Assembly (NCBI GenBank): GCA_024643655.1
Contig: JAHEMM010000021.1
Location: 1-35,422 of the forward strand
Length of the DNA: 35,422 nucleotides
Origin: Chitinophagaceae bacterium
GTDB taxonomy: Bacteria; Bacteroidota; Bacteroidia; Chitinophagales; Chitinophagaceae
Direction of reading: 5' to 3'
The translations under genes and the position numbers were made by a program. Position 1 is the first letter of the stretch; every line of letters starts with the position of its first letter. Positions 8,733 to 16,036 of this stretch are shown here, one piece after another. A model generated the notes under the pieces. That model was not told the DNA's origin and did no database searches. It saw nothing but the letters and a program-made list of their open reading frames with translations.

Positions 8733-10799
8733 TTAAAAATTCAATAATTGATGTAAAATTGCTGCTACCTTTTCCTCGTTTGGCAACATCGCCTTCTCCA
8801 ATCCCATATTCATCGGTACTGCAGGTGTATTAAGAGCCCCAAGCACTTCCACAGGTGCATCAAGGAATTGAAAACAATTTTTGGAAATTCTACCAGCCAA
8901 TGCTTCAGCAAAAGAATTGTTCTGTTGCTCCTCTGTAAGCACTAAACATTTTCCATGTGCTTTTACTCTTTCAAAAACTAACTCTTCATCTAAAGGAAAT
9001 AAAGTCCGCAGGTCAACAACTTCTACCTGTTCATTAAAATTCTTAGCAGCAGCTTTTGCCCAATACACTCCCATTCCGTAAGTTATCACTACGCAACTTT
9101 CACCGTTGTCGATAGCATCAGCAGAAGCATTAACTACAATATTGGCTTTGCCAAATGGTAGTATATAATCTGATGAAGGCTCAGGTGTTTTGGCATCTTC
9201 TGTCCCCGGCACTTTGCTCCAGTATAATCCTTTATGCTCCAGCATTACTACCGGATTCGGATCATAATAAGCCGCTTTCATCAATCCTTTCATATCTGCA
9301 GCGTTAGATGGATAAGCTACTTTCAATCCTTTAATTGACAATACGGTTGTTTCAACACTACCACTATGATAAGGACCGCCGCCACCATAAGCACCAATAG
9401 GCACTCTTAAAATCATTGAGACCGGAAATTTTCCACAACTTAAATAACAGCTTTTTGAAACCTCCGTTACTAATTGATTAAACCCAGGATAGATATAATC
9501 AGCAAACTGTACTTCTACTATTGGCTTCAAACCAACAGCACTCATTCCTACTGTAGAGCCAACTACATACGCCTCTTGTATAGCCGTATTAAAAACTCTA
9601 TGGTCGCCAAACATTTCACCTAATGTTGCTGCCTCACGAAAAACACCTCCCAATCTTTTTCCAACATCCTGTCCATATAAAATAGCTTCCGGATGTTGTT
9701 CCATTAATTCTCTTACAGCAAATAGCGCTGCATCTACCATTACTATTTTTTCTTTACCTGCCGGACTTCTCTCCCCTATTTCCTGTTTAATTTTCGTCGG
9801 AGCAAATACATGATCTTCTATTGTTACAGGATCCGGATCCGGAGATGCTACGGCTTTTGCAAAATCAGCAGCCACCAGTTCCGATGCTTCATTTTCTATT
9901 TGCAAAATTTCTTCTTCGCTAATATTTCTGTCCAATAACTTCTTTCGAAGTTTAACATTTGGGTCATGCTCCTCATGTTTCGCCCAATCTTTATCACTTC
10001 TATAAAATTCTTTACGAACACCACTTGTATGATGACCTAATAATGGAACCTGTGCATGAACGAGATAAGGTTTTCTTTCCCGCCGAACAAAATCGCAAAC
10101 ATCTTTCATGACTGAATAGGATGCTTCAAAGTCACTGCCATCTACTTGCACTCTATTCATTCCTTTAAAGCCGGCGGCAAATTCAAATGCATTCATGGCT
10201 CTGGCTTCATCAGCAGTAACACTGATACCCCAATCATTATCCTGCACTAAATAAATAATAGGCAGTTGTTTTAATACTGCAAACTGAAAGGCTTCACTTA
10301 CTTCTCCTTCAGTTATGCTAGCATCGCCCAATGAACAAACAACAATTGGTAATTCTCCATTCGCCCCTTTTACTAATTGATCATTCAAATGATTTTCCAA
10401 AAACTGAACACCTTGTGCCAATCCTGTTGTAGGAATAGCCTGCATACCTGTTGCACTGCTTTGATGAATCATTGATGGTTTATCATCACCTTTATAATTT
10501 GGATGCGAATAATATTCCCGGCCACCGGTAAAAATATCATTGCCTTTGGCTAATAATTGCAACATTTGCTCATACGGTGTAAAACCAATACCCATGATAA
10601 GGCTTTCATCTCTATAATAAGGACTAACAAAATCCTGCGGTTGCAATTGATACGCTGTAGCTAATTGAATAGCTTCATGACCTCTTGAAGTAGAGTGAAC
10701 ATATTTGCAAACAGAACGATTCGATTCATAGGTTTCAGCCATTGCCTTTACCTGGCTCATCATTCGGTATGCTTTCAATAAAATATTTTTTTCAATCAT
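8733..10799 (-). CDS. 2-oxoacid dehydrogenase E1, fused alpha and beta subunits
   Basis: A 688-residue thiamine-diphosphate enzyme combining the alpha chain (residues 1 to about 330) and the beta chain (about 350 to the end) of branched-chain 2-oxoacid or pyruvate-type dehydrogenase complexes. It decarboxylates the 2-oxoacid and passes the acyl group to the E2 lipoyl domain. The ThDP motif starts with GDASITEGE (G158-D159) and ends at the Asn of VQDN (188). The beta half shows EAILYGQDVG, GMSAVGLKPIVEVQFADY and the C-terminal transketolase domain (TYGMGVYW). I chose the ATG at 10799 over a TTG three codons upstream. Fused E1 genes are common in Bacteroidota. No E2 or E3 gene is in the window, so substrate choice (branched-chain more likely than pyruvate) stays open. 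Confidence 0.93.
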   Translation of the reverse strand: MIEKNILLKAYRMMSQVKAMAETYESNRSVCKYVHSTSRGHEAIQLATAYQLQPQDFVSPYYRDESLIMGIGFTPYEQMLQLLAKGNDIFTGGREYYSHPNYKGDDKPSMIHQSSATGMQAIPTTGLAQGVQFLENHLNDQLVKGANGELPIVVCSLGDASITEGEVSEAFQFAVLKQLPIIYLVQDNDWGISVTADEARAMNAFEFAAGFKGMNRVQVDGSDFEASYSVMKDVCDFVRRERKPYLVHAQVPLLGHHTSGVRKEFYRSDKDWAKHEEHDPNVKLRKKLLDRNISEEEILQIENEASELVAADFAKAVASPDPDPVTIEDHVFAPTKIKQEIGERSPAGKEKIVMVDAALFAVRELMEQHPEAILYGQDVGKRLGGVFREAATLGEMFGDHRVFNTAIQEAYVVGSTVGMSAVGLKPIVEVQFADYIYPGFNQLVTEVSKSCYLSCGKFPVSMILRVPIGAYGGGGPYHSGSVETTVLSIKGLKVAYPSNAADMKGLMKAAYYDPNPVVMLEHKGLYWSKVPGTEDAKTPEPSSDYILPFGKANIVVNASADAIDNGESCVVITYGMGVYWAKAAAKNFNEQVEVVDLRTLFPLDEELVFERVKAHGKCLVLTEEQQNNSFAEALAGRISKNCFQFLDAPVEVLGALNTPAVPMNMGLEKAMLPNEEKVAAILHQLLNF

Positions 10800-10821
10800 T
10801 TGTCGCAAACAATAGTGGTAG

Positions 10822-10829
10822 CAAATTTA
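10822..10829 (-). promoter_or_regulatory. Possible -7 box for the E1 fusion gene
   Basis: On the minus strand TAAATTTG is an exact match to TAnnTTTG, 22 bases before the ATG at 10799. No TTTG is seen about 20 bases upstream, where the FAH terminator lies instead. The box follows directly after that terminator, which suits an independent promoter. Confidence 0.45.
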
Positions 10830-10849
10830 AGGTAAAGCATCCCCCTTGA

Positions 10850-10884
10850 AAAAAGAAAAGCCATCCGATTTCGAATGGCTTTTT
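10850..10884 (-). terminator. Intrinsic terminator after the FAH-family gene
   Basis: A 9-bp perfect stem (10856-10864 with 10875-10883; GCCAT/ATGGC core with flanking A/T pairs) has a 10-base loop. Read on the minus strand it is followed by a T-rich run (TTTTCTTTTTTC). It lies 65 bases after the FAH stop codon and upstream of the E1 start. It is nearly symmetrical and would also have a T-run on the plus strand. Confidence 0.8.
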
Positions 10885-10947
10885 GTTGCAGTTAGTATTG
10901 GCATTCCTGCAAACTTTTAATTGCAGGCAGGTATAATATTCAGTAAG

Positions 10948-11559
10948 TTATTTAATTTCCATTGAAAACATACTGTCATCTTCAATAAATCCTTCCAATT
11001 CATCTCCTACTACCACTTCTCCCACACCTGCCGGTGTACCTGTAAATATCAAATCGCCAATATTTATAGAAAAGAAGTTTGAAATATATGCTACAATATC
11101 ATCAAAGGTATTAAGCATTAACCCAGAGTTACCTTGCTGAACTAACTCCTTATTTTTGTACATACAAAAATTAATGTCCCTCTTATCTTTATAATTTGTA
11201 ATTGGTATCCATTTACCAATGACAGCAGAATTATCCCAAGCTTTTGCTTTTTCCCAGGGCAGTCCTTTTTCTTTCATCTCATTTTGAATATCCCTGGCTG
11301 TAAAATCAATGCCAGCAGTAATTGCGTCATAATATTTTCCGGCAAACTTATCCTGTATATATTTTCCATTTTTGCAGATACGTAATACCAGTTCACATTC
11401 GTAATGCAATTCATTGGTAAACTCCGGATAATAAAAAGGTGTATGCGGTTGCAATAAAGCGCTTTTAGGCTTCATAAATATTACAGGCTCATCAGGAACT
11501 TCATTTCCTAATTCAGCGGCATGAGCTACATAATTTCTACCTACACAAAAAATCTTCAT
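10948..11559 (-). CDS. Fumarylacetoacetate hydrolase (FAH) family protein
   Basis: A 203-residue, single-domain FAH-fold protein. Small members act as acylpyruvate or fumarylpyruvate hydrolases or oxaloacetate tautomerases with a divalent metal. Typical motifs are CVGRNYVAHAAELGN at the N-terminus, IFMKPKSAL, the metal-binding acidic cluster HYECELVLRI, GIDFTARDIQ, and FTGTPAGVG near the C-terminus. No signal peptide is seen, so it is cytoplasmic. It is followed by its own terminator. The upstream gap of about 175 bases to pth holds a weak hairpin and a short palindrome. The exact substrate is undetermined; oxaloacetate tautomerase and acylpyruvase are both possible. Confidence 0.9.
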   Translation of the reverse strand: MKIFCVGRNYVAHAAELGNEVPDEPVIFMKPKSALLQPHTPFYYPEFTNELHYECELVLRICKNGKYIQDKFAGKYYDAITAGIDFTARDIQNEMKEKGLPWEKAKAWDNSAVIGKWIPITNYKDKRDINFCMYKNKELVQQGNSGLMLNTFDDIVAYISNFFSINIGDLIFTGTPAGVGEVVVGDELEGFIEDDSMFSMEIK

Positions 11560-11658
11560 AAATTGGCTGTGTTTTAATCAAATACATTGGATACTTTACC
11601 ATTGTGGTTGTTTATCACAAGTATTTATTGGTTTCATTATGTTTATTGGATTCGAATA

Positions 11659-11680
11659 AAACCTGCTTTTTGGCAAGCAG
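11659..11680 (-). terminator. Possible weak terminator after pth
   Basis: A 6-bp stem (11663-11668 with 11675-11680, CTGCTT/AAGCAG) is followed on the minus strand by GTTTTATT. It lies about 55 bases after the pth stop. The stem is short and the T-run imperfect. A separate 15-base palindrome (11719-11733) sits directly after the stop codon. Confidence 0.4.
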
Positions 11681-11734
11681 ATTTACCGTGGAATAATTAG
11701 TCGGGATGCTAAAGTAAGTAATCAATTTGATTAA

Positions 11735-12310
11735 TCATAGCGAAAAGGCCTGATTATTTACTTGATTCATTGCAGTTGCAATTCCTTGAGTGGCAAATGT
11801 TTCAATTACTTCTACCGATTTTTCTATTTTCAAAAGCACCATTGGTACTTCTTCCTTAGTCCACTTTCCCAAAACAAAATCCGATTGAAAGCCTTTTGCA
11901 AAATCATTTCCAATACCAAATCTAAGTTTTGCATATTCGGTAGTGCCTAACATTTCCTGAATACTTTTCAGTCCATTATGACCAGCAGAACTGCCGCCTG
12001 GTCTTACTCTTAGTTTATTTAGCGGTAAAGCCAGATCATCAACTACAACCAATATATTTTCTACTACAATTTTTTCTTTGTCCATCCAGTATTTTACAGC
12101 CTTACCACTCAGATTCATATAAGTAGTGGGGCAAATACAAATAAATTTCTTTCCCTTCCATTTTAATTCAGCATTATAAGCAAGCCTTCCTGTTTCAAAA
12201 ACTCCTTTGTGTTTTTGCACCAGACTATTTACTACATCAAAGCCAATATTGTGTCGGGTGTTTGCATATTCATTACCAATATTACCCAAACCAACAATTA
12301 AAAATTTCAT
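11735..12310 (-). CDS. pth: Peptidyl-tRNA hydrolase
   Basis: Releases peptides from peptidyl-tRNAs that drop off the ribosome, recycling tRNA. The 191-residue length is normal for bacterial Pth. Conserved residues are visible: Asn10 in VGLGN, His20 in NTRHNIGFD (catalytic base), the Asp pair at 91-92 (VVVDDLALP) and Asn112 in GHNGLKS. PTTYMNLSG is the other family signature. It lies downstream of rplY on the same strand, a pairing often seen in bacteria, but a strong terminator separates them here, so pth probably has its own promoter. Confidence 0.97.
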   Translation of the reverse strand: MKFLIVGLGNIGNEYANTRHNIGFDVVNSLVQKHKGVFETGRLAYNAELKWKGKKFICICPTTYMNLSGKAVKYWMDKEKIVVENILVVVDDLALPLNKLRVRPGGSSAGHNGLKSIQEMLGTTEYAKLRFGIGNDFAKGFQSDFVLGKWTKEEVPMVLLKIEKSVEVIETFATQGIATAMNQVNNQAFSL

Positions 12311-12361
12311 TATTGAATATAATTATTTTATCCAGTTAATTTCAGAAATAAATTTTTTTCG

Positions 12362-12395
12362 AATAAAAAACCCGTCTTGTTTTACACGAGACGGG
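12362..12395 (-). terminator. Intrinsic terminator after rplY
   Basis: A 10-bp stem with one G-U pair (12371-12380 with 12386-12395, CCCGTCT/AGACGGG core) and a 5-base loop is followed on the minus strand by TTTTTTATTC. It lies 22 bases after the rplY stop. Strong GC stem plus T-run make this the clearest terminator in the window. Confidence 0.9.
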
Positions 12396-12416
12396 TATGC
12401 TATAAAATTTAAAATT

Positions 12417-13040
12417 TTACTTCTTTTCTGCTGTAGCAGCAGCCGGAGCAGCAGCGGAAGTAGCAGCAGCCGGAGCAGCAGCTTCTTCTTGTTTCAATTG
12501 TCTTGTTAATACAACTGAAGCAATTGGAATTCTTGGCGAATTCAACACTTCATAATGTTCTTCTTTTACATCTTCGACACGAATGTTGCCATTCAATTCA
12601 AGATTTGAAATATTCACTTCAATATGCTCTTTCAGATATTTTGGAAGTGTTTTCACTTTAAGCGACTTCATTTTTGTTACCAACTTACCGCCATCTTTTA
12701 CACCTTTTGAAGTTCCTACTAGTTTTAAAGGAATATCAGCTACTATTTTTCTGCCAGCAGTTAATTCCAGTAAATCGATATGAATTAAACTATCATCCAC
12801 TTTGTCAAACTGAATATCCTTTAGAATCGTTCTGTAGGTTGTACCATCTAAAGTAATTTCAGCTATCTGGAAGCTGGGTGTGTACACCAGTGATTTAAAA
12901 GCTGCAACAGGAGCTTGAAAGCTAATCTCCTTTTCACCGCCATAAATTACACCAGGCACAAGTTGCTGAGAGCGGAGTTGTCGGGTGGCGCCTTTGCCGA
13001 ATCCGGTCCTCAGTTGTCCTTCGATTGTAATTGTTTTCAT
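12417..13040 (-). CDS. rplY: 50S ribosomal protein L25/general stress protein Ctc
   Basis: Binds 5S rRNA in the large ribosomal subunit. The 207-residue length indicates the long TL5/CTC type: an N-terminal L25 domain (ITIEGQLRTGFGKGATRQLR, GVIYGG) followed by the CTC beta domain (VADIPLKLVGTSKGVKDGG, EHIEVNISNLE). The last 27 residues are an Ala/Pro/Glu tail, QEEAAAPAAATSAAAP and on, encoded by a 23-bp direct repeat. It starts 73 bases after the prs stop with no terminator between, so prs and rplY are probably co-transcribed, linking ribosome and PRPP supply. Confidence 0.95.
   Translation of the reverse strand: MKTITIEGQLRTGFGKGATRQLRSQQLVPGVIYGGEKEISFQAPVAAFKSLVYTPSFQIAEITLDGTTYRTILKDIQFDKVDDSLIHIDLLELTAGRKIVADIPLKLVGTSKGVKDGGKLVTKMKSLKVKTLPKYLKEHIEVNISNLELNGNIRVEDVKEEHYEVLNSPRIPIASVVLTRQLKQEEAAAPAAATSAAAPAAATAEKK
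12433..12482. repeat. 23-bp direct repeat coding the L25 alanine tail
   Basis: Two identical 23-base copies (12433-12455 and 12460-12482), 27 bases apart, encode two tandem AAAPAAAT-type blocks of nine residues. The repeat is in frame, so gain or loss of a copy would change tail length by nine residues without a frameshift. Confidence 0.85.
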
Positions 13041-13113
13041 TGTTTTGTTTTATTTGATTTAAAATTTTCAAATGATAAAGTCTTACGAATTTTACATCTG
13101 AATTGTTGTTTAC

Positions 13114-14061
13114 TTATTTATTTCTTCGCTGAGAATGTATAAACAGACTAGTTATACTTTTATTCTCATAAGCATTACGGATAGCAACGGCAAAAAGTTC
13201 TGCTACACTTAAAACTTTAATTTTAGAACTTTCTTTTTTAACAGGAATTGTATCACAAACGATTAACTCCTCCAACACACTGTTCTCTAAGTTTTCATAT
13301 GCTTTTCCACTTAAAACAGGGTGTGTTATTAATGCCCTAACTGTCCTTGCTCCTTTTTCCTTTAAAAGACCTGCACTTTTAGCCAATGTTCCTCCAGTAT
13401 CACAGATGTCATCAATTATTACAACATCTCTATCTGTTACATCACCAATCACCACCATACTTGCAATTTCATTTGCCCGTTTTCTGTGCTTATCACAGAT
13501 AACCATTTCAGCATTAAAATAACTGGCTATTTCCCTGATGCGATTGGTTGCTCCTACATCGGGGGCGGCAAAGGTAAGGTTTTCAAGCCTCAGATTCTCT
13601 ATGTATGGTATAAAAACTGCATGACTATCAAGGTGATCAACTGGTATATCAAAATAGCCTTGAATTTGTGGAGCATGAAGGTCCATTGTAATAACTCTAT
13701 CTGCACCAGCAGCTACTAACATGTTGGCTACCAGCTTACTACCAATTGCTACCCTGGGTCTGTCCTTTCTATCCTGACGAGCATACCCATAATACGGAAT
13801 AACAGCTATCACTTTATCAGCCGAAGCCCTTCTGGCAGCATCAATCATTAAGAGAAGCTCCATAAGATTCTCAGCAGGAGAAAATGTACTTTGCACTAAA
13901 AAAACATAATCTCCTCTTACACTTTCCAGAAAAATTGGGCTGATTTCTCCATCGCTAAAGCGTTGAATATTAACCTTTCCGAGCTTTGTTCCAAATTGTT
14001 TACAAATCTGTTCGGCAAGCTGCTGAGAGCCTGTACCTGAAAATATTTTAGCTGATTGCAT
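13114..14061 (-). CDS. prs: Ribose-phosphate pyrophosphokinase
   Basis: Makes PRPP from ribose 5-phosphate and ATP for nucleotide, histidine, tryptophan and NAD synthesis. The 315-residue length is standard. Visible motifs: the flexible loop YGYARQDRKDRPR, MDLHAPQIQGYFDIP (metal/ATP site), and the PRPP-binding loop VVIIDDICDTGGTL. It heads a likely prs-rplY unit. A good promoter lies at 14100-14132, and a 19-base palindrome covers the predicted 5' end of the transcript, so regulation at the promoter or leader is plausible. Confidence 0.98.
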   Translation of the reverse strand: MQSAKIFSGTGSQQLAEQICKQFGTKLGKVNIQRFSDGEISPIFLESVRGDYVFLVQSTFSPAENLMELLLMIDAARRASADKVIAVIPYYGYARQDRKDRPRVAIGSKLVANMLVAAGADRVITMDLHAPQIQGYFDIPVDHLDSHAVFIPYIENLRLENLTFAAPDVGATNRIREIASYFNAEMVICDKHRKRANEIASMVVIGDVTDRDVVIIDDICDTGGTLAKSAGLLKEKGARTVRALITHPVLSGKAYENLENSVLEELIVCDTIPVKKESSKIKVLSVAELFAVAIRNAYENKSITSLFIHSQRRNK

Positions 14062-14076
14062 AGCGTAATTAATGTA

Positions 14077-14095
14077 TCCAAAGGACTCCTTTGGA
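14077..14095. promoter_or_regulatory. 19-base perfect palindrome at the predicted prs transcript 5' end
   Basis: Nine bases each side of a central C are exact complements (TCCAAAGGA/TCCTTTGGA), and in RNA this gives an 8-bp stem with a 3-base loop. It lies 15 bases upstream of the prs ATG and directly after the -7 box. It could be a repressor operator or a 5'-terminal stabilising hairpin. Confidence 0.55.
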
Positions 14096-14099
14096 GCGG

Positions 14100-14132
14100 C
14101 GAAGATACTACTTCACATTTTGGATTTACAAA
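14100..14132 (-). promoter_or_regulatory. Predicted prs promoter (TTTG-N21-TATCTTCG)
   Basis: On the minus strand TTTG (14132-14129) is followed after 21 bases by TATCTTCG (14107-14100), one mismatch from TAnnTTTG. The same TATCTTCG variant appears before pyrH. The start of transcription is predicted near 14094. Confidence 0.6.
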
Positions 14133-14220
14133 AAATACAGCCCTAAAATCTGTCACATTTTAAACGTATAAAATAATGCAGATGCTAAAAAATAGACCTT
14201 AGCTCAAAATCAATCCTTTC

Positions 14221-14427
14221 TTATTTAACAGCTAATTCACTAAACGTTGAAACTGATTTTTCTATAGGCAAAGGATGGCTTTCACTTATTTCTGCAGATG
14301 ATGTATTACAGCTATAAAATAGAGCTGAACAGATAAAAATAGAGAATAATAAAGCCACAATATAAACTACTGCAAAAAAAAGAATTGGGTGCAATGAACC
14401 CACAGGAGATAAAGATTTGGTTTTCAT
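14221..14427 (-). CDS. Small hydrophobic protein, function unknown
   Basis: A 68-residue frame starting at an ATG. It has one hydrophobic segment (about residues 14-38, ILFFAVVYIVALLFSIFI) followed by ALFYSC, which could be a membrane anchor or a loosely matching lipobox. The rest is short, Ser/Glu/Pro-rich and probably outside the cytoplasm. It stands alone between the prs promoter and the divergent radC. I do not recognise the family. Support is the membrane-protein-like composition and a good start; its size means chance cannot be excluded. Confidence 0.5.
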   Translation of the reverse strand: MKTKSLSPVGSLHPILFFAVVYIVALLFSIFICSALFYSCNTSSAEISESHPLPIEKSVSTFSELAVK

Positions 14428-14495
14428 AATTACCGGGTTTTAGTTTTTTAAAGAAATTGGTAATTGGGGGCTTGAATTTTTACCACTAAGTGGCA

Positions 14496-14525
14496 TTGAT
14501 AGAATAAAAATATTAACTATACTTG
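14496..14525 (+). promoter_or_regulatory. Possible radC promoter next to the start codon
   Basis: TTG (14496-14498), 19 bases, then TATACTTG (14518-14525), one mismatch from TAnnTTTG, and four bases later the ATG. The predicted start point coincides with the start codon, implying a leaderless mRNA. Confidence 0.4.
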
Positions 14526-14529
14526 TTCT

Positions 14530-15222
14530 ATGCAAGAGAATAAGTACTCAATAAAACAATGGGCAAAAGACGATAGGCCCAGGGAGAAATTACTTGTAAA
14601 TGGTTCCGAAAAGCTAAGTAATTCAGAACTTATAGCAATCCTTATTCACAATGGCAGTAAAGAAAAAACAGCAGTTGATCTGGCCAAGGAAATTTTGAAA
14701 TTAGGAAAAGATAATCTTGTAGAATTAGGCAAATTATCCATTACAGATTTGATGAAGATTAAAGGGATTGGAGAAGCAAAAGCTATAACAATTGTTGCTG
14801 CATTGGAATTGGGAAGAAGAAGACAGCTTTCAAATCCTCTTGGTAAACCAAGTGTAAAAAGTAGTAGTGATATTGCTAACTATTTAAAAATAAAACTTAA
14901 AGATTACCGACATGAAGTATTTGCGGTACTTTTTTTAAACAGATCGAATAGGATCAACCATTTTGAAATCATTAGTGAAGGAGGACTTACAGGTACTGTC
15001 GCGGATCCAAGAATTATTTTAAGAAAGGCTTTGGAACAAGATGCCGTGAATATCATTCTTTGCCATAATCATCCTTCGGGCAGTCTAAGGCCAAGCAAGG
15101 CAGATGAACAAATAACTTTAAAAATAAAGGAAGCTGCAAAGTTCCTGGATATTACGGTATTGGATCATATTATCGTAAGCGAAGAAGGATATTTTAGTTT
15201 TGCTGATGATGGTCTGCTTTAA
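14530..15222 (+). CDS. radC: RadC family JAB-domain protein (UPF0758)
   Basis: A 230-residue protein of the RadC family. It has an N-terminal UPF0758 segment with a helix-hairpin-helix (LMKIKGIGEAKAITIVAAL, about residues 75-94) and a C-terminal JAB/MPN metalloprotease-like domain. The zinc motif is complete: H179-N-H181 in HNHPSGSLRPSKAD, ending at Asp192. Despite the name, a role in DNA repair is not well supported in the literature; it may be linked to recombination or plasmid/phage DNA. Context here (pdxH, prs) is chromosomal, so nothing suggests a mobile copy. Confidence 0.93.
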   Translation: MQENKYSIKQWAKDDRPREKLLVNGSEKLSNSELIAILIHNGSKEKTAVDLAKEILKLGKDNLVELGKLSITDLMKIKGIGEAKAITIVAALELGRRRQLSNPLGKPSVKSSSDIANYLKIKLKDYRHEVFAVLFLNRSNRINHFEIISEGGLTGTVADPRIILRKALEQDAVNIILCHNHPSGSLRPSKADEQITLKIKEAAKFLDITVLDHIIVSEEGYFSFADDGLL

Positions 15223-15286
15223 CAATCCTTACTACTTATTATAGCAGATAGTAAGATACGTAAAGGCAAATTTTTTCTATACTTTT

Positions 15287-15931
15287 TTATGGCGCCAATC
15301 TTTGTATTTTCCAATTACCATTTCCTTCTAATGTGTATTGAATTCTATCATGAAGACGACTGGGGCGACCTTGCCAGAACTCAATTATTACTGGCTTAAC
15401 GATATAACCACCCCAATATTCAGGTTTCTGAATTGCATTTTTTTTAGCCCACTTCTTTATTTCTTTATATTTTTTATCCAGCCAATTTCTACTTTCAATT
15501 ACCTGACTTTGTGGGGACGCAATTGCACCAATCTGGCTACCTTCCGGACGTGATAAAAAGTAGGCTTCACTTTCTTCCACTTTAATTTTTTCAACTAATC
15601 CGGTTATTCTTACTTGCCTTTCCAATTCCTTCCAGAAAAAAACCAAACATGCTTTTGGATTCTCTGCCAATTGTTGTCCTTTATAACTTTCATAATTTGT
15701 AAAAAAAACAAACCCATCCTGCGTAACACCTTTAAGTAACACAATTCTTGCAGATGGAAACCCATCTGAAGCTGCTGTTGCCAATGTCATAGAGTTTACC
15801 TCATCCAATCCGGAAATAACTGCCTGTTTCCACCAGGTAGAAAATTGTTTCATCGGGTTTGCATGAATTTTCTTTTCAGATAACTTCTTTTTAGAATAAT
15901 TCTTTCTAATACCCGCAATATCTTTTGCCAT
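15287..15931 (-). CDS. pdxH: Pyridoxine/pyridoxamine 5'-phosphate oxidase
   Basis: Oxidises pyridoxine- or pyridoxamine-5'-phosphate to pyridoxal 5'-phosphate with FMN and oxygen. The 214-residue length is typical. FMN and substrate motifs: MTLATAASDGFPSARIVLLK, FVFFTNYESYKGQQLAENP, RQVRITGLVEKI, SRPEGSQIGAIASPQSQ, and the C-terminal signature EFWQGRPSRLHDRI. It is convergent with radC, 64 bases apart; only a weak 6-bp inverted repeat lies between them. It is likely transcribed alone, since 105 bases separate it from the coiled-coil gene upstream. Confidence 0.97.
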   Translation of the reverse strand: MAKDIAGIRKNYSKKKLSEKKIHANPMKQFSTWWKQAVISGLDEVNSMTLATAASDGFPSARIVLLKGVTQDGFVFFTNYESYKGQQLAENPKACLVFFWKELERQVRITGLVEKIKVEESEAYFLSRPEGSQIGAIASPQSQVIESRNWLDKKYKEIKKWAKKNAIQKPEYWGGYIVKPVIIEFWQGRPSRLHDRIQYTLEGNGNWKIQRLAP

Positions 15932-16036
15932 AAGAGTATAAATTTTATTATTAAAGTTAAGGCATTGCTTCTTGACCTAAATAATTGTGAGTCAACTTGC
16001 ATTAATAAGTAGCGATTCCTGAACTACTCCGATTAC

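Noticed and set aside
8712-8745. Shared terminator between the convergent hydrolase and E1 genes
   Set aside because: Only a 5-bp AT stem is possible, with no proper T-run.
12417-12500. GCA/GCC-rich tract as a CRISPR or microsatellite locus
   Set aside because: The tract is in frame in rplY and encodes an alanine-rich tail common in long L25 proteins; there are just two copies and no spacers.
14530-15222. radC as a mark of a mobile element
   Set aside because: RadC genes occur on elements, but here the neighbours are prs and pdxH, there are no integrase, repeats or att-like sites, and base composition is unchanged.
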